Source: Hydractinia symbiolongicarpus (lineage: Eukaryota > Cnidaria > Hydrozoa > Anthoathecata > Hydractiniidae). Taken from it: a DNA stretch of 60,000 bases. The position numbers and the translations under genes are program-made. The notes beneath the pieces were generated by a model. The model searched no databases. It saw only the letters and a program-made list of their open reading frames with translations, and was not told the origin of the DNA. Of this stretch, positions 24,336 to 36,700 are shown piece by piece (position 1 is the first letter of the stretch; each line of letters starts with the position of its first letter). The stretch lies in NCBI RefSeq assembly GCF_029227915.1, contig NC_079875.1:12213001-12273000 (forward strand), in the 5' to 3' direction.

Positions 24336-26624
24336 ATGGGAGATGAAGATCCACAATATGATTCGTATGAAGGTATAATGTCGTATTATTTCTTTACGGT
24401 TTTACATTGTCATGCAACTTTCTTAATCCTTTCTTGATTCATAATCAAGTAACTAGAAAAAATTTCTAACGTGTGTTATTGTTTGTATTCAATCCTATAT
24501 TGAGTTTAAAGCATCCTATATTTGTTTGTTTATATTTTAGAATCAGAAAGTCTTGGTCCGGCCATACTCTATCCAATTATCGCTTCGGTTTTCTCAGCTT
24601 TCTGTATAATTTCAATTGCTGCATTTTTGTTATCAAGCCGAAAGTGCTGTAAACAGAGAAGATACGACGATCCGGAGTCTGCATTATTAAAAGAAAGACT
24701 ACTAAAGGAGCAAAAGCGAATGTCAGGATACAAATTTAAATTCCCATTTGGAGAACGTCCCTTATTTTCATCTGTTATGCAGCAAGAACAGAATGACATT
24801 GCTGAAGAAGTGAAAGAGAGCTATAAGTCAATTTCAACAAATGTTAACAAGCCAATCATATGTTGTCCGAATAAAAAAACTTCGTACGTCTACAATCCTA
24901 AGGAGTTAGGATCAAGTTCAAAACATTCTCTTAAAGAAACACATTGTATGAGCAATCAAAAGACTCCTCGTCATATCAGTATAGAGAAGGATTCGAATGT
25001 TAAACGTTTAAATTCGCCATACAAATGCACCGAAAATGAGTTCATAGACAGTTTAGAAAAGAAATTGTCGCGTAGCAATAAAAAACAAAAAACGAGGTCT
25101 TCGGAAAAGAAGGCAAAAAAGAAATTTTTTACTGAATCAGAAATTGAAAATACTGAAGACTTGAAATCATTGTTTTTCAACAAATGGATCAGACACACAG
25201 ATTCGGGCAAGCCACCTGATTTAAATAGTGAATTACACTCGTATTATTTTAAGCATGATTCTAGTTGCGATGATGTTGAATCTGTGTTGACGTCGATATC
25301 AAGAATGGATTCATGCCGAATGCAGAAATTGAGAGATTCAAAATTTTACCAAAAACTAATTTCACAAATGGATACAATTAGTGCAGTAGATTCTCCTTTC
25401 GAGGAAGACAACATGGAACCTGAAATTATAAACGAAATTATTGTTACTAAAACAGGAAAACATCAAACTAATCAGAATCTAAGTCATGACGAGATCATGC
25501 AAGTTGCAATTGCCGATGGAAACGTTGCTGAAGAATGTAATCCCAATGACAAAATTTGGATTAGTTCAAAGAATTATGAAACGCAGAATGTGGAAAGTGT
25601 TTACACTTCAACAAATCTTGAAAATAAAGGTAATATTCCAACAGCAAAGGAACTTACAGATCGAAAAATCATTCAGCATATAATAAAATCAAATAGGAAT
25701 GCCACACATACTAGAGGAAATCTTGATAAACGAAGTGGTAGTCTTTTTAAGATTGTCAGGCCGTATATTTCTGATGGATCGTTAAGTGAATCAAAACAAA
25801 CACCAAGTGACCTATTCAAATCAACACGAGATGATAATGAACTTCAGGAAAGTGATATTACCAAATCTCAAATAATACAGAAAATGATACAAGTGAAAAA
25901 TCGCAAGAAATCATACCTCGAAGTAACACATTCTGATTCTGAAATCGAATCTTCTACGAAATCAAAATTTGCGCCTCATCCTACTTTGACGAGGCCAAAA
26001 AGTTTAGACTTAAAAAGAAAGAACACGGACCTTAAAATCGAAGTTCATTTCGACAGTGCGAAAAAGCTGCCAAAGAAAAGTGCGAATGTCTCCATCGACG
26101 AACACTCAAGTTCTTGTTCATCCAGATCTTCTTCTGTAACTACATGGCAAGAGATTGATGAGAATATGAAGAATGAACAAGACAAATCACACACTCACAA
26201 CAAGTCTTTATACAAAACAACAGAACAAGAGAACTCGTTTTGGAGTCGCACAGGCATCTCATCATCACATTTTTCGACACTTTCAACAGTTACTTCAATA
26301 GGAGACCGTTCCAACACAGAAAGGCAACGTTATCGTACACCAAAAAGTGGCAGACACACAGATAACACAAAAGCTTCCGGAGATTACTCCAGGTCCGGAT
26401 CACATCGTTCAAGACACCGGTCTAGCCCGTATGGCAGCTACAGTGGATCACATCTCAACTCGTCTTTTACTTCAGATGAATCAACGCATAGTAAAAGCGC
26501 AAGACATTCTTTCAATTCATACCTGTCATCAAATGTGACTCCTAAACGAAACAAAAAGAAGAGTAATGCAGAAGTGAGCGGCATATTTTGGAAACCTCAG
26601 CAAACAAGTTCAGGTTACTCATAG
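24336..26624 (+). CDS. Uncharacterised 706-aa single-pass membrane protein, two exons
   Basis: I do not recognise this family. Exon 1 is 24336-24372 and exon 2 24541-26624, joined GT-AG in phase 1 (GAA/GTATAATG ... ATATTTTAG/AATCAG), giving 706 residues. The N-terminus is short and acidic (MGDEDPQYDSYEESES). One hydrophobic segment (residues 20-43) follows, then SSRKCCKQRR. The adjacent cysteines could be palmitoylated, and the positive charges suggest that the remaining ~655 residues are cytosolic. The tail is low in hydrophobics, rich in Ser, Lys, Asn and Asp, and probably disordered. It has a Lys-rich patch near residue 195-215 (KKLSRSNKKQKTRSSEKK) and a C-terminal Ser/Arg/His-rich region (SGSHRSRHRSSPYGSYSGSH near 643-662). 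The continuous 2-kb frame in AT-rich DNA, the clean splice junction and the membrane-juxtaposed basic motif support a real gene. No catalytic motif is visible; an adaptor or cytoskeletal linker role is only a guess. Confidence 0.82.
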
Positions 26625-27482
26625 TATTCACATTCCTGATGAATGAAATCATGTAGTTAAGTTGGGCTATCCTTCTGGAATAACCATCACGCATGTCATC
26701 ATATACCAGGTATACATCTGTAAATTAAATACACACAGAACATATAAACACATATAAAATTGTTGAACATATCCAGTTGGAAGTAAAGATTGTATTAATA
26801 TATATATTCTATGAATATAAAACAAATGATATGAATTACTAATTTTCCTTTCTCATATCTAATATGCCATGGTATAGTAACGCAATTTAACTTAACATTG
26901 GCAGAATTTATTTCTGTAAGACAATTATGGTCCCCTATTTCGATCTGTTTCCAAGTAAGAATTAAGGTTAGTCTTGGACGGGTTTAATGATTCCAGTTAA
27001 TATTCAGTATAATCTGCTATAACGTAAGCCATTTCTTTCTGAGTTCATTGCTAACTACAATTCGAAGTCATTGCGATCTGTATTTGGCCACAAGCTGAAT
27101 CACCCAAACAAATATTTTTCCTGTTCTTTTTCGGCCTTAATTATTCGTATTCTGGCCAGTAAAACATAGTAAAATGAAAAATAGAGCTTCTGGCTGAGTT
27201 TCAAAGAAATTTTCTCGGACGATCCTTGACAAATTATATTGGATCAAGGCGGCACATTTAAAAGGCTGTTTCTACAAGTATTTCTGTTGCAGATGACAAT
27301 TTAAACTCGCCGAAGGTCACTCGACTGCGGTATACTCAGGATTTTAAGTTATTTGATTAGATCCAAGCTCCTAAAATGTGTTACTTTGTTGCTGGCGTCA
27401 ACAATTGCTGGCGTCAACAATATGACAATTTTACGGGATTTTTGCGCGCTGTCTTGGATTATTCCATAACTTTTTTGCATGT

Positions 27483-27532
27483 TGATCGATCGATCGATCA
27501 CTCCGACTAGAGTCGATCGATCGATCACTTCG
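27483..27532. repeat. GATC-run duplication
   Basis: GATCGATCGATCGATCAC.CCGACTAGAGT is followed by a second copy, CGATCGATCGATCACTTCGACTAAAGT. Each has three to four tandem ATCG units, unusual in this AT-rich setting. Confidence 0.8.
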
Positions 27533-29655
27533 ACTAAAGTACTATGAACGCTGCTCACCTACCTGCGCATCTAAAAAAGCAGCGCTTTAAGCAGAAGTTT
27601 AACGAGCTGTTGCTTTTTTACAACTTTGTAAAAAAACCGAAAACGTGCCTGTACATTACCGTGGAAATCTACTTAGCAATCTCGACTAAACTCTCTATCT
27701 CTAAAAAAAAATCTCACAATGGGTCGAAAATAAGGAGAGGTTATTGTAATCTACCACATTCAAAACGAATTAGACAAACTACACAATGTTACAATTTCCC
27801 TCTCGCTATCTATTCTCAAGCACTCTCAAGGCTCGAATGACAAAAAAACAACAAACATTATATCAAATACTATTTTTGTTTTGACACGTGGCTTCTTTTA
27901 TATTTATTTACACACGTGATTCCATCGCAGTTAGTAAAACGAAGGAAAATCTGAATAAAAACGCCATTGTTCAAGAATAAGACTCTGCGTTTCCTAATGA
28001 AATGACACATCGATAAGACGCTTAAGAATTGTAATTAATATTTGATTAAAGAGCTTCTCTGTAATCTTTTTTTCTTCAACTAACGTTTGAAAGATCATTC
28101 GGGAAATCCGGCATGGAATGTCATATTAGTGGTTTGACATGAATGCATGGAAATACAAATCAAGTATCTTAGGTCTTAATGTGGTTTTAAATCGACAAAA
28201 TCAACCATTGAGACTTTATAGCAGGAGGCATTGTTAAAAATTTGTTATTCTTCCAAATGGTTTTTTTAACTGTTTTGTCTCGCCACATTATTTGTAATAG
28301 AAAATCTATTTGCAACTACTTAAAAGTCATACAAAAGATATTTTTAAAACAACACAAAAGATATTGAAGCCATTTAAAGCCATCAGCTCATCTGCTTTTG
28401 TTTTGAAACAGAACAGTTGGGATTGATCAGTAGATTAAGGAACCTACAAAGCGATTCAATTTTACTGTTTAATTACGCGAAGGTTTAATGAGAGAAAGGT
28501 ATTTTTATTTATCTGTTGGTGTTATTCATACTGATAATCCATAGAGTGAAAGCCTGGTGGTTGGACAACACTGTTTTGGTAAGAGTGTTCAGTGAAGGCA
28601 AGTTACACATCGTTCACATTAAACTATTAGCATATCTACCCCTTTTTAAGTCATACAACTTATGCTAACATCTGACTATAGATGACTAACTGCGGAATAG
28701 CCTTACTAGCTTAGCATTCGAGAATAAGTATCTCAATTTCCTGGTTTGTTTCTTATCCAAGGCGTTTGGCTAGTTCGGCGATTTCTTAGTTTCGACAGAA
28801 GCTTTAAACACTTCAGGAATGCCCTTGCAGTTCCACCTGGCAACGATAGGCAGGGTAAAGCCTTTGAGATTAGCAAGCCCAACCACATAAACACATACCA
28901 TGCTACTACTGTTATCACATAAATTATTGGACTAAGATGATGATAAGTCGCTAGAATGTGACCCTTTTCACAGGTTATTAAAATAGTATTTTACTGTGTT
29001 AACTGTTTGACGTTTCAAACAAAGATTGGCATCTGCGATAAAATTCTAACGGTCAGAACCAATTATCTCTTTTTATATAATACTGTCTCCCAAACAACAA
29101 ACATTTATTGTTTATTACAAAATTTTTTTCTATTCTCCTGATTAACTGTCATGATTACCTATATAAAAATCTATTAATCCCCAATTGGAAATTAGAAGTT
29201 TGCACAAAAGCTGCAGTATATGCAAAAGAAAAGATAGCTGCAACTGAGTCATTGCTTAGTTTTTAAAGGCTAGTTTCTAAGCGCTTTATTGGTACTAAGA
29301 TCTGCAATCTTCTAGAACGTGTGTATTGCAATAAAAGACTGTGATATAAATATATATCTATCTAGTTACGGTAAGTTGTGAGTAGCTATATTTTATTCCT
29401 TACCAGCTAGTCTTATGTATCTTTGAACCAGACCTAGCGCATGTTTGCTCTCTATACGTTAACTTCTATCTATGGTAAGAAATTGTTAACTGGTATTCTA
29501 GTAGCCGATGTACTAACCGTTGCAAAACCTATATATTCTTTAACCAAATTTTCTGGTACATGTTCCAAATTTTTACGTGATGTGTACGATACGTAGCTAT
29601 TTGATTTGAATTTAGCACGTAGGGGATTTTATTGTGTTCAATCATAAAAGGTTGT

Positions 29656-29699
29656 ATATTCTATGGACATTTAAAAAGTTTTAAATTTCCATAGAATAT
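29656..29699. repeat. 21-bp foldback with 2-nt spacer
   Basis: ATATTCTATGGACATTTAAAA (29656-29676) and TTTTAAATTTCCATAGAATAT (29679-29699) are reverse complements except for one base. Transcribed, it would form a very stable hairpin; as DNA it could extrude a cruciform. Confidence 0.85.
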
Positions 29700-30271
29700 C
29701 TGATCATATTTTCAGTTACTATTTTCGAACATGTCCGCCATTGACCGTGTTGAATCTTTATAAATCTTTTTTCTGGCGTGTACAAAAATTATGTCCGATA
29801 TATAGCTGTTGCCGGCTGACTATATGTTTTTTTATGAGAGAAGCTTGCTCGTCATATGGCCAGCAGTCACCTTAAGAGAATGTTCACAAGATTAAATGCG
29901 ATATTTAAAAAATTCTTTGTTCTCTGAATTTAAAATTGCCACAACATTTTTGTATGATCCAGGGGTAGTTTAGAGCTTCGATTAACACATTGGTACGTTA
30001 TTCAATTTTGTTCGTAATCAATTCTGTTATCTATGGTATTTGATGCATTCATAAAAGAATGATGATAAGTGAAACTTCAAATCAGTTATTTTTCTTAATA
30101 TTATATTTTGCGTCATAAATAAGTTCGTATTTGGCATACGTCCCTTGATAATGAGTCAAAAATCCATTTAAGTCAAATTTTTCATAAAGTAAACAAAATC
30201 TTTGGCATAAGAAAAACATTATCAGGAAAAAAACATTTTTCTACAGAATAACAAAACATGCAAAGACAGAT

Positions 30272-30560
30272 CGAGATGGTGTAGTGTGGTGGTAAAGCGT
30301 TCGTAATCATAAAATGCAATTCTCAACTTTAAATTCTCAGATGAACTTTATATGTAGTGTCGTCAGTTTACTTAGTCCACCTACTGACAGTTAATTAGTT
30401 GGTGTGGTAGGTTAAAGCTTGGAGGAAGAAAGATATTTTTCTTCCTTCAAGGTTAAAGCAACGCCATACCAAATTTTGGCGGTTAATGTAACTTAGTTGT
30501 AGAAGGAAGGGAAGGATTGGTAACCATCAGGGTAGGATCCTTAGAGACGGTAAAACGGTA
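30272..30560 (+). repeat. Possible tRNA-derived SINE
   Basis: GATGGTGTAGTGTGGTGGTAAAGCGTTCG resembles a tRNA D-arm with an A box. The B box is weak and the downstream body has no second copy in the window, so the right end is approximate. Confidence 0.35.
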
Positions 30561-30723
30561 CAATTCACCAAGAAGGTTTTATCTTATGGTTTAGATAATA
30601 AATATTTTTGGCGAGTATTTTAATTTTAGACTTATCACACAACGTTCAGATTTTGAGAAACAGTAGCAGAACTTTTAGGGCTTACTTATGGGAAGCATTT
30701 TTATTATAGGAATCCGTCAAGTC

Positions 30724-33700
30724 ATGGTTTGGAAAGCGCTAATCAGTGTTATCTACATCCTCATCTCTCCATGCTGCAGCGCTTATCAAAGCAAGTTGTT
30801 TAAAGATGTAGCCCAAGGTAATACGTTTGTTAACATTCATTGAGTATGATGTCAAGCGCAATTTGCCATTTCTATCGATGGAGATTTACAGCTATCAAAT
30901 GATGCAGTGTGTCACCGTTTCACTTTTCACTTCCATTTTTACTGCTCCTTTTTACATCAACTATTAACCCCTTTAGTGATTAGAAATTTAAAAAAATATA
31001 TAATATTAACAATAATAATAAATAAGTAAAGACAAAATAATAAGAAATAAGAAAAAGTTCTTTTGGAGTTTAAGTCCCCTTTTCTCATCAGCAGGATATT
31101 TGTAGGCAAAAATGCTGGAAATCCTCTCTACTCCTCTTTTGTTTGGTGTGCACAATGCCCCTTCCTTTCCTCACGTGGACACACAGCAGAAGCATTATCA
31201 CTTTTGCAGAGCAAAAACTTGCATTAGATATCTTCTTTATATGTCGAATTATCTGCTCTTGTAGATCTTCTATATCTAAACAGTCAGCTTTCTGATCCAT
31301 ATTTTTGCGTTAATATTTAGATTTCAAGCATTAATTAAGCTTATGACAAACGTTCTAACAAAATGATATCCCGATATTATTAGTGACTTTTTCATGTTGC
31401 ATTTTAGCTAAATTTGCAGCCACGTTAAAAGAGTATAGTATTGCTATTCCAATTTTCTCCTTATCGAAACTTGTCCGCTACCAGGAATCATCATGGCAGA
31501 CCATAAATAATCTTCAACCAGAGAAATTTTTCATCAAATTAAAGATAAAAGAAACTTCTTTAGAGATAGAACTAAGAAAAAATGACGGATTACTTCGGCA
31601 TGATTTTATGATGGAAGATATAAGTAAAAACAACGAAGAAGAGCGTTCAGTAGAAAGTTTTGAAAAGAAAATGGCTTGCTATTACTATGGATACGTACGG
31701 CATTATTTGACGTCAAAAGTGGCGTTAAGTATTTGTGACGGAATCGTAAGTGACGTTTAAATTTATTTAGTGTTTATTCTTGAAATAAGCGCAAAAATAT
31801 TTTATTATTATTCACTTTAATTATTTACTTTAAATCTATTAAAACTGCAGCTTCCTTTACTTTCACACTTAATAGGTATTCTCGTCGCCAAACATCTTTA
31901 AGATAAACCTTGAAACTACTTTTAAGGTTATAATTACATTGGTAGAGTTTCCTGTTTTTTATTAGTTGTGAAAAGGTTTTTTTTCCCTAAAAGCCTAAAA
32001 GTTTAATTGTCTCGACATCGAAGCTGCTGAATTACAGGCATCGCAACCAGAACAAAAATTCTGATACGCGTACCTAGATACTAAACGCTAAGACCTGCGA
32101 CAAAGAATAAAAAGCGGACATTGCTAACACTTGTTCAACGAAACAAGCCTGTCATGGTTGAATTACTTCAAGGAATTTAATGAAGCTCTATTTAAGTTAA
32201 AAGAAGTTTAGGACCATCCTATTTGTGTTTTATTCTTATTGGTTCAAATTAAAAAAAATTTCTATCTTTCCACTAGTTAATAAGATTTCCTTTCGTTTAG
32301 AAAGGTTTTATTAGTTTTGAAGGCCGTGATTATCTGATGGAACCAATGAAACAACTTGGTTCAAACTTTCTTCTCTTGGTTTACGAAGCACAAGCTGAGC
32401 GCAACAGTACCCATAATCCTTTAAAGGGAAATGCATTGCACTGCTCAGCAGGACATCATCATGAAGGTATGAAAGGGATCATTCATAACCTAAGAGTGAC
32501 AAAACTAATTAGTGAGCTTATTATACTGAGAATGGAACCGCTTTTCGTCCTTAAAAAAATAATTTATGTAGATAAACATGCTGGTATCACAGCACTAGAT
32601 GTACATTCCAACATAATCATCATATTTTCAAGAGATTGATATCAAAGAATAAGGATTGATGATATCTTTAATTTTTATTCTGTTTAAAGCACTGGTAATT
32701 ATCTATATAAGATACAAGTTGACAGGGGGTGTTTGTGTGAGATTTTAGCTTATCTAATAAACCCCAACTAAAAAGAAAACGTGTTTATATTCAAAGCGAA
32801 CCAGCCCTGCCCTGCCGAGATCTTGATTAAGTTTACTGGACCAGCCCCATCTGCCGAGCTTTCATCTAAGTATATGAGCCAGCAAGTTTATATATATAGA
32901 GCTCCATAGAATGACACGCCGTTAAACATCATACGGCCCTATCAACATATTTTCCAAGATTGTGTGGTAACAAACTTTGGAGAGTTCTCTTGACTTCTTT
33001 TCTAATGAGTAACTTTAGATTAGTAGGCTAATGTTAATTTCACGTTCCTAAAAATCCGTTTTGTGGAATAGAAACAATATTGGAGTGACGATTTTCAATT
33101 TTTTCGTCTCGTTTTTTTTGTTCTCGTTTATCTCGGTTTTTCACCACCAATCTAGGGACTCTACTCACCTAACTGCCACGCCCTGTGGTCATTTAAACCG
33201 AGATATCGGGTGGGCGAACTTGTTACTTTTGTAGGTGCTTTAAACTGAACCCACTTTTGACTTCCACACTTACATGGACTTTCTTACAGGCCAATTGCAT
33301 GTACCCAAAGTAAAACTCAAGCCGGCGTGAATTTTTATTTGGTTTTAAGTGGGTATACGTTCGAGGCGAAGTGAAACTTCACACCGCCGTGAGTTCAGTT
33401 CGGTCAAGATTGAAGTGAAATCTCTACTGGCGTTAAAATTTGAATGTATCCACAATTCTGTTAACTTCTGATAATATTTTTAGTAGGAGAATATATTCCC
33501 CTTCGGCATAGGCGAAATAAAATTCACTTCGAAAAATTCACCACTATAATTTATTTTGGCAAAACTTTTCACTTCGGCCTAAAATCTCACATTGTCGCAA
33601 GGTACGTTTAACCAACCGCTAATAGTGTTAGCCAAAAATCATCCTTTAAAAAACCCTCAAACTAATTTACAATTTGCCACTGAACTTTCGATTCAAATTA

Positions 33701-36700
33701 CTTCAAGTTGCGAAGTACAATAATAACCTTTCTTTAGAAGCCAGCACTCTCGCAAGCATAACACCACCTCTGCTACGTCCATCGGTGCAGAACATCTCCC
33801 GCAAACTTACCAGGAGAAACATCGAGGAACAGAAGCCTACTATTACTAAGAATAAACTTCCAGTAGCTACTATTGAAGTTTTTGTGGTGGTTGATAAAGA
33901 AATGGCTACGTTTCACGGCAACCAATCAGTGCGCGATTACGTATTGACAATGATGAACATGGTAAGCTGATTGGTTGATTCCTGGAAATGTGAAAGAGGA
34001 AAGCAACATTGCGAGAATTTCTTACCTTTTTATGAATTCGGATTTATTGCTAGTATTTGAAATTATATCGTCCTTGCTTCCATATTATTATGTGGCGTGT
34101 GGCCTTGTGGTTAGGAAGTTCGCTTCGTAATCACAAGGTCCGTGGTTTGGTCCACAGCGCAGGCATATTTAGCAAGTGTCTTTACCACAGCTACAGGTCA
34201 ACCCATGCCATGTGAGGAAAATTGGGTAGGCAATGCCAATTTAGAACACAGGAACCACATTGATAACAGTGTTTCCAATACTGAAGTGGCTATATCCTGT
34301 ATAAATATTAGGATTAATTAATGATCCTGGACACAGAGACTGTTTACGTTGACTTTATCAAGATCAAAAATTAATAAAAAAGAGAAATTGATTATTGAAA
34401 CTCTGAAGTATCAACTGTTTACGCAGGGGCTTGCTGGCTAAATTTTGCTTTTTACAACCAGTCTCAGTAAGTTCACAGTAATATTACATCAACTCACTTG
34501 ATAGGAAAGTATTTTAACCATACGTATTCAGCGTTTAGTCGCAAAAAGCATATTAATTTTCCGCATAGTCCAGCATTTTCATTGTTTCCACGTTAACTAG
34601 GGTTTCCCGCGTGCTCTCCAAACGGCACAGCTCTCCAAACAGCTTACTGGGTCTTCGTCTACTTTGTTATTCAATTTTATCTCTTTTATATAGGTTTCAG
34701 ATATGTACAAAGATAAAAGTTTAGGCGTGTTGATAAATATTGTTGTTACCAAAATATTGATAATAAAAGATGAGTTGGTGAGTAGTTCTTTGCTGAGTAC
34801 TTTAGAAACGTTTGTGGACACTCCTATTTATTTTTTTTGTCCCCTAAAAATAAAGAAGTTCTGTATATGCGCGTGCATCTTTGTAGATTGCAAAAGCAGA
34901 ACAATTTATGATGCATTTATAGATAGTTATGGAACGCAAGACCCGAAAAGGCAATAAAATTGATTCATTCAGCCGCGCTGCTTCTTTCTTAAGAGAATTT
35001 TTTACTAATTTTTCCATAAATTTCATTTTTTTGGCTGGATCTTATTAATTACGATATATTTAGGTTGTCTGTTTTTTTATTTTTTTACCTACAAGAATGT
35101 GCAAAGTCAAAACATTGCGTTGCACAGAAACCGTCTATACAGTCGAGGTGAAAAAGGCTTTTGGGAAACTGTAAAACTCACTTTCCATTAATAAGGTTAA
35201 AACCAAGTCCTTATTTAAGCAGTCCCTTTGAAATCACACCAAATATGTCTAACAAATGTATTAACTTTGGTTAAAATAATTCTAAAAGAAACAGAAGGTG
35301 TAGCGTTAGTATGTCTATTTAGAAAAACCTGAAAATCACACACAATGGTGACAAGACTTTGTTTAGCTTTTGTGAATGGCAATTTTCCAGAAGTTTATCC
35401 AGTGGAGACAAGCAATCATCATACGACATAGCTCTTCTCCTTACACGGTATTTTTTACTTATGCTCTTTGATACTTACTCATAACACCTTAACATGGCAG
35501 AGTGATGAGCAAAGAAGGAGGGAGGGGATTGATCAAATCATTCAAGCATAGAGACGATTTCAGCAAAAAATTAACATTTGCTAAATTTTTATTTGAAGAA
35601 AATTATTATGTTTACAAATTCGCGGCTCTTAATCGAACCTCTTGCTAAACCTGTTCCAAAAGGATAAGTCCTGTAAAGGAAAACTCACTGATTTAATATG
35701 CAGTCAAAACCAATCAAAAACTTATTGCAGCGTTATGGATGGTAAACTTTATGGATGGCGTGTTCGCAAACTAGTAATAAAGAAAATACTATTTTTCAGG
35801 AAAGATGTATGTGCACATTCAGATAAACCGTGTGGAACCATAGGATTGGCATATATTGGAGGCACATGTACAACAAATCGGAAATGTGCTGTCGTTGAAG
35901 ATATTGGTCTGAGTACAGCTTATACAATTGCGCACGAGATTGGACACAAGTAAGATTATATTCTAAACATAAATGAAATACGCGTGTTTTTATCAGAAAT
36001 ACACTTTTTGTGTTCAACACGGATGTTTTAAAGGAACTTTAAGATGATCGAGAGCCCTGTACATTATCAATTCGCTTTTTCCTTTTTTTCAGTACTTCAT
36101 GCAGCACGTAGTGCAGTGGGTTTGTCGGCAAATCTCAGCTCTGGGAACGGCAGATTAAACCCCGCTCGCTGTTTATGCTTAACGTCGCCCTGCTTCTAGT
36201 TAACTTATTACACCAACCTTGTCCTCAGAGCTCTCCTACACTCAAGATTTTTGACGACACGGCTCCTTAATGGGCTTGGAATGAAAACCAGCCTTAAGGG
36301 TTGGTGGCGAGGCATGTGCAAAACCGAAACGAAGGTTTTGAAGAAATTTAGCTGTTCTTTCAGCATTTTTACACTCATTACCTTAAAATAAAAAATATAA
36401 AAATATCTTAAGGTCCCCTTAAAATATAATAGGCGTATAAAAGCTTTCGGGGCGAGGTTGGATTATACTCGACCGAACCTTCTATAGGTTCGATCATGGG
36501 TGAACTATCTTCCATAACGATGCTGAACTTTCGTTGACACTATAAGAGAAATCGTTTAAGTAATTTAGCTAGTTCTTAATGTTGATAGGGCACAGACGAG
36601 GCTAATGCTTTACCAAACACGACCTCAATATACAGAAAAGATAAATAAAACAAGTGACAGAATGTTTTAGTTCTAGTTGGGTCTAAGTTTACCTCACCTA

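Larger units (their letters stand above)
26625..30723. other. Intergenic stretch between orphan gene and ADAMTS
   Basis: No recognisable gene. A 98-codon ATG frame at 27544-27840 (plus) has no motif I know. It contains an 18-nt direct duplication (TTGCTGGCGTCAACAA, near 27389-27421), GATC runs (27484-27530), a near-perfect 21-bp foldback (29656-29699) and a SINE-like tRNA head (30272). Promoter elements for ADAMTS should lie near the right end. Confidence 0.5.

Noticed and set aside
27544-27840. 98-codon ATG frame after the GATC runs
   Set aside because: Basic, low-complexity translation with no similarity I recognise and no neighbouring exon; not strong enough to call.
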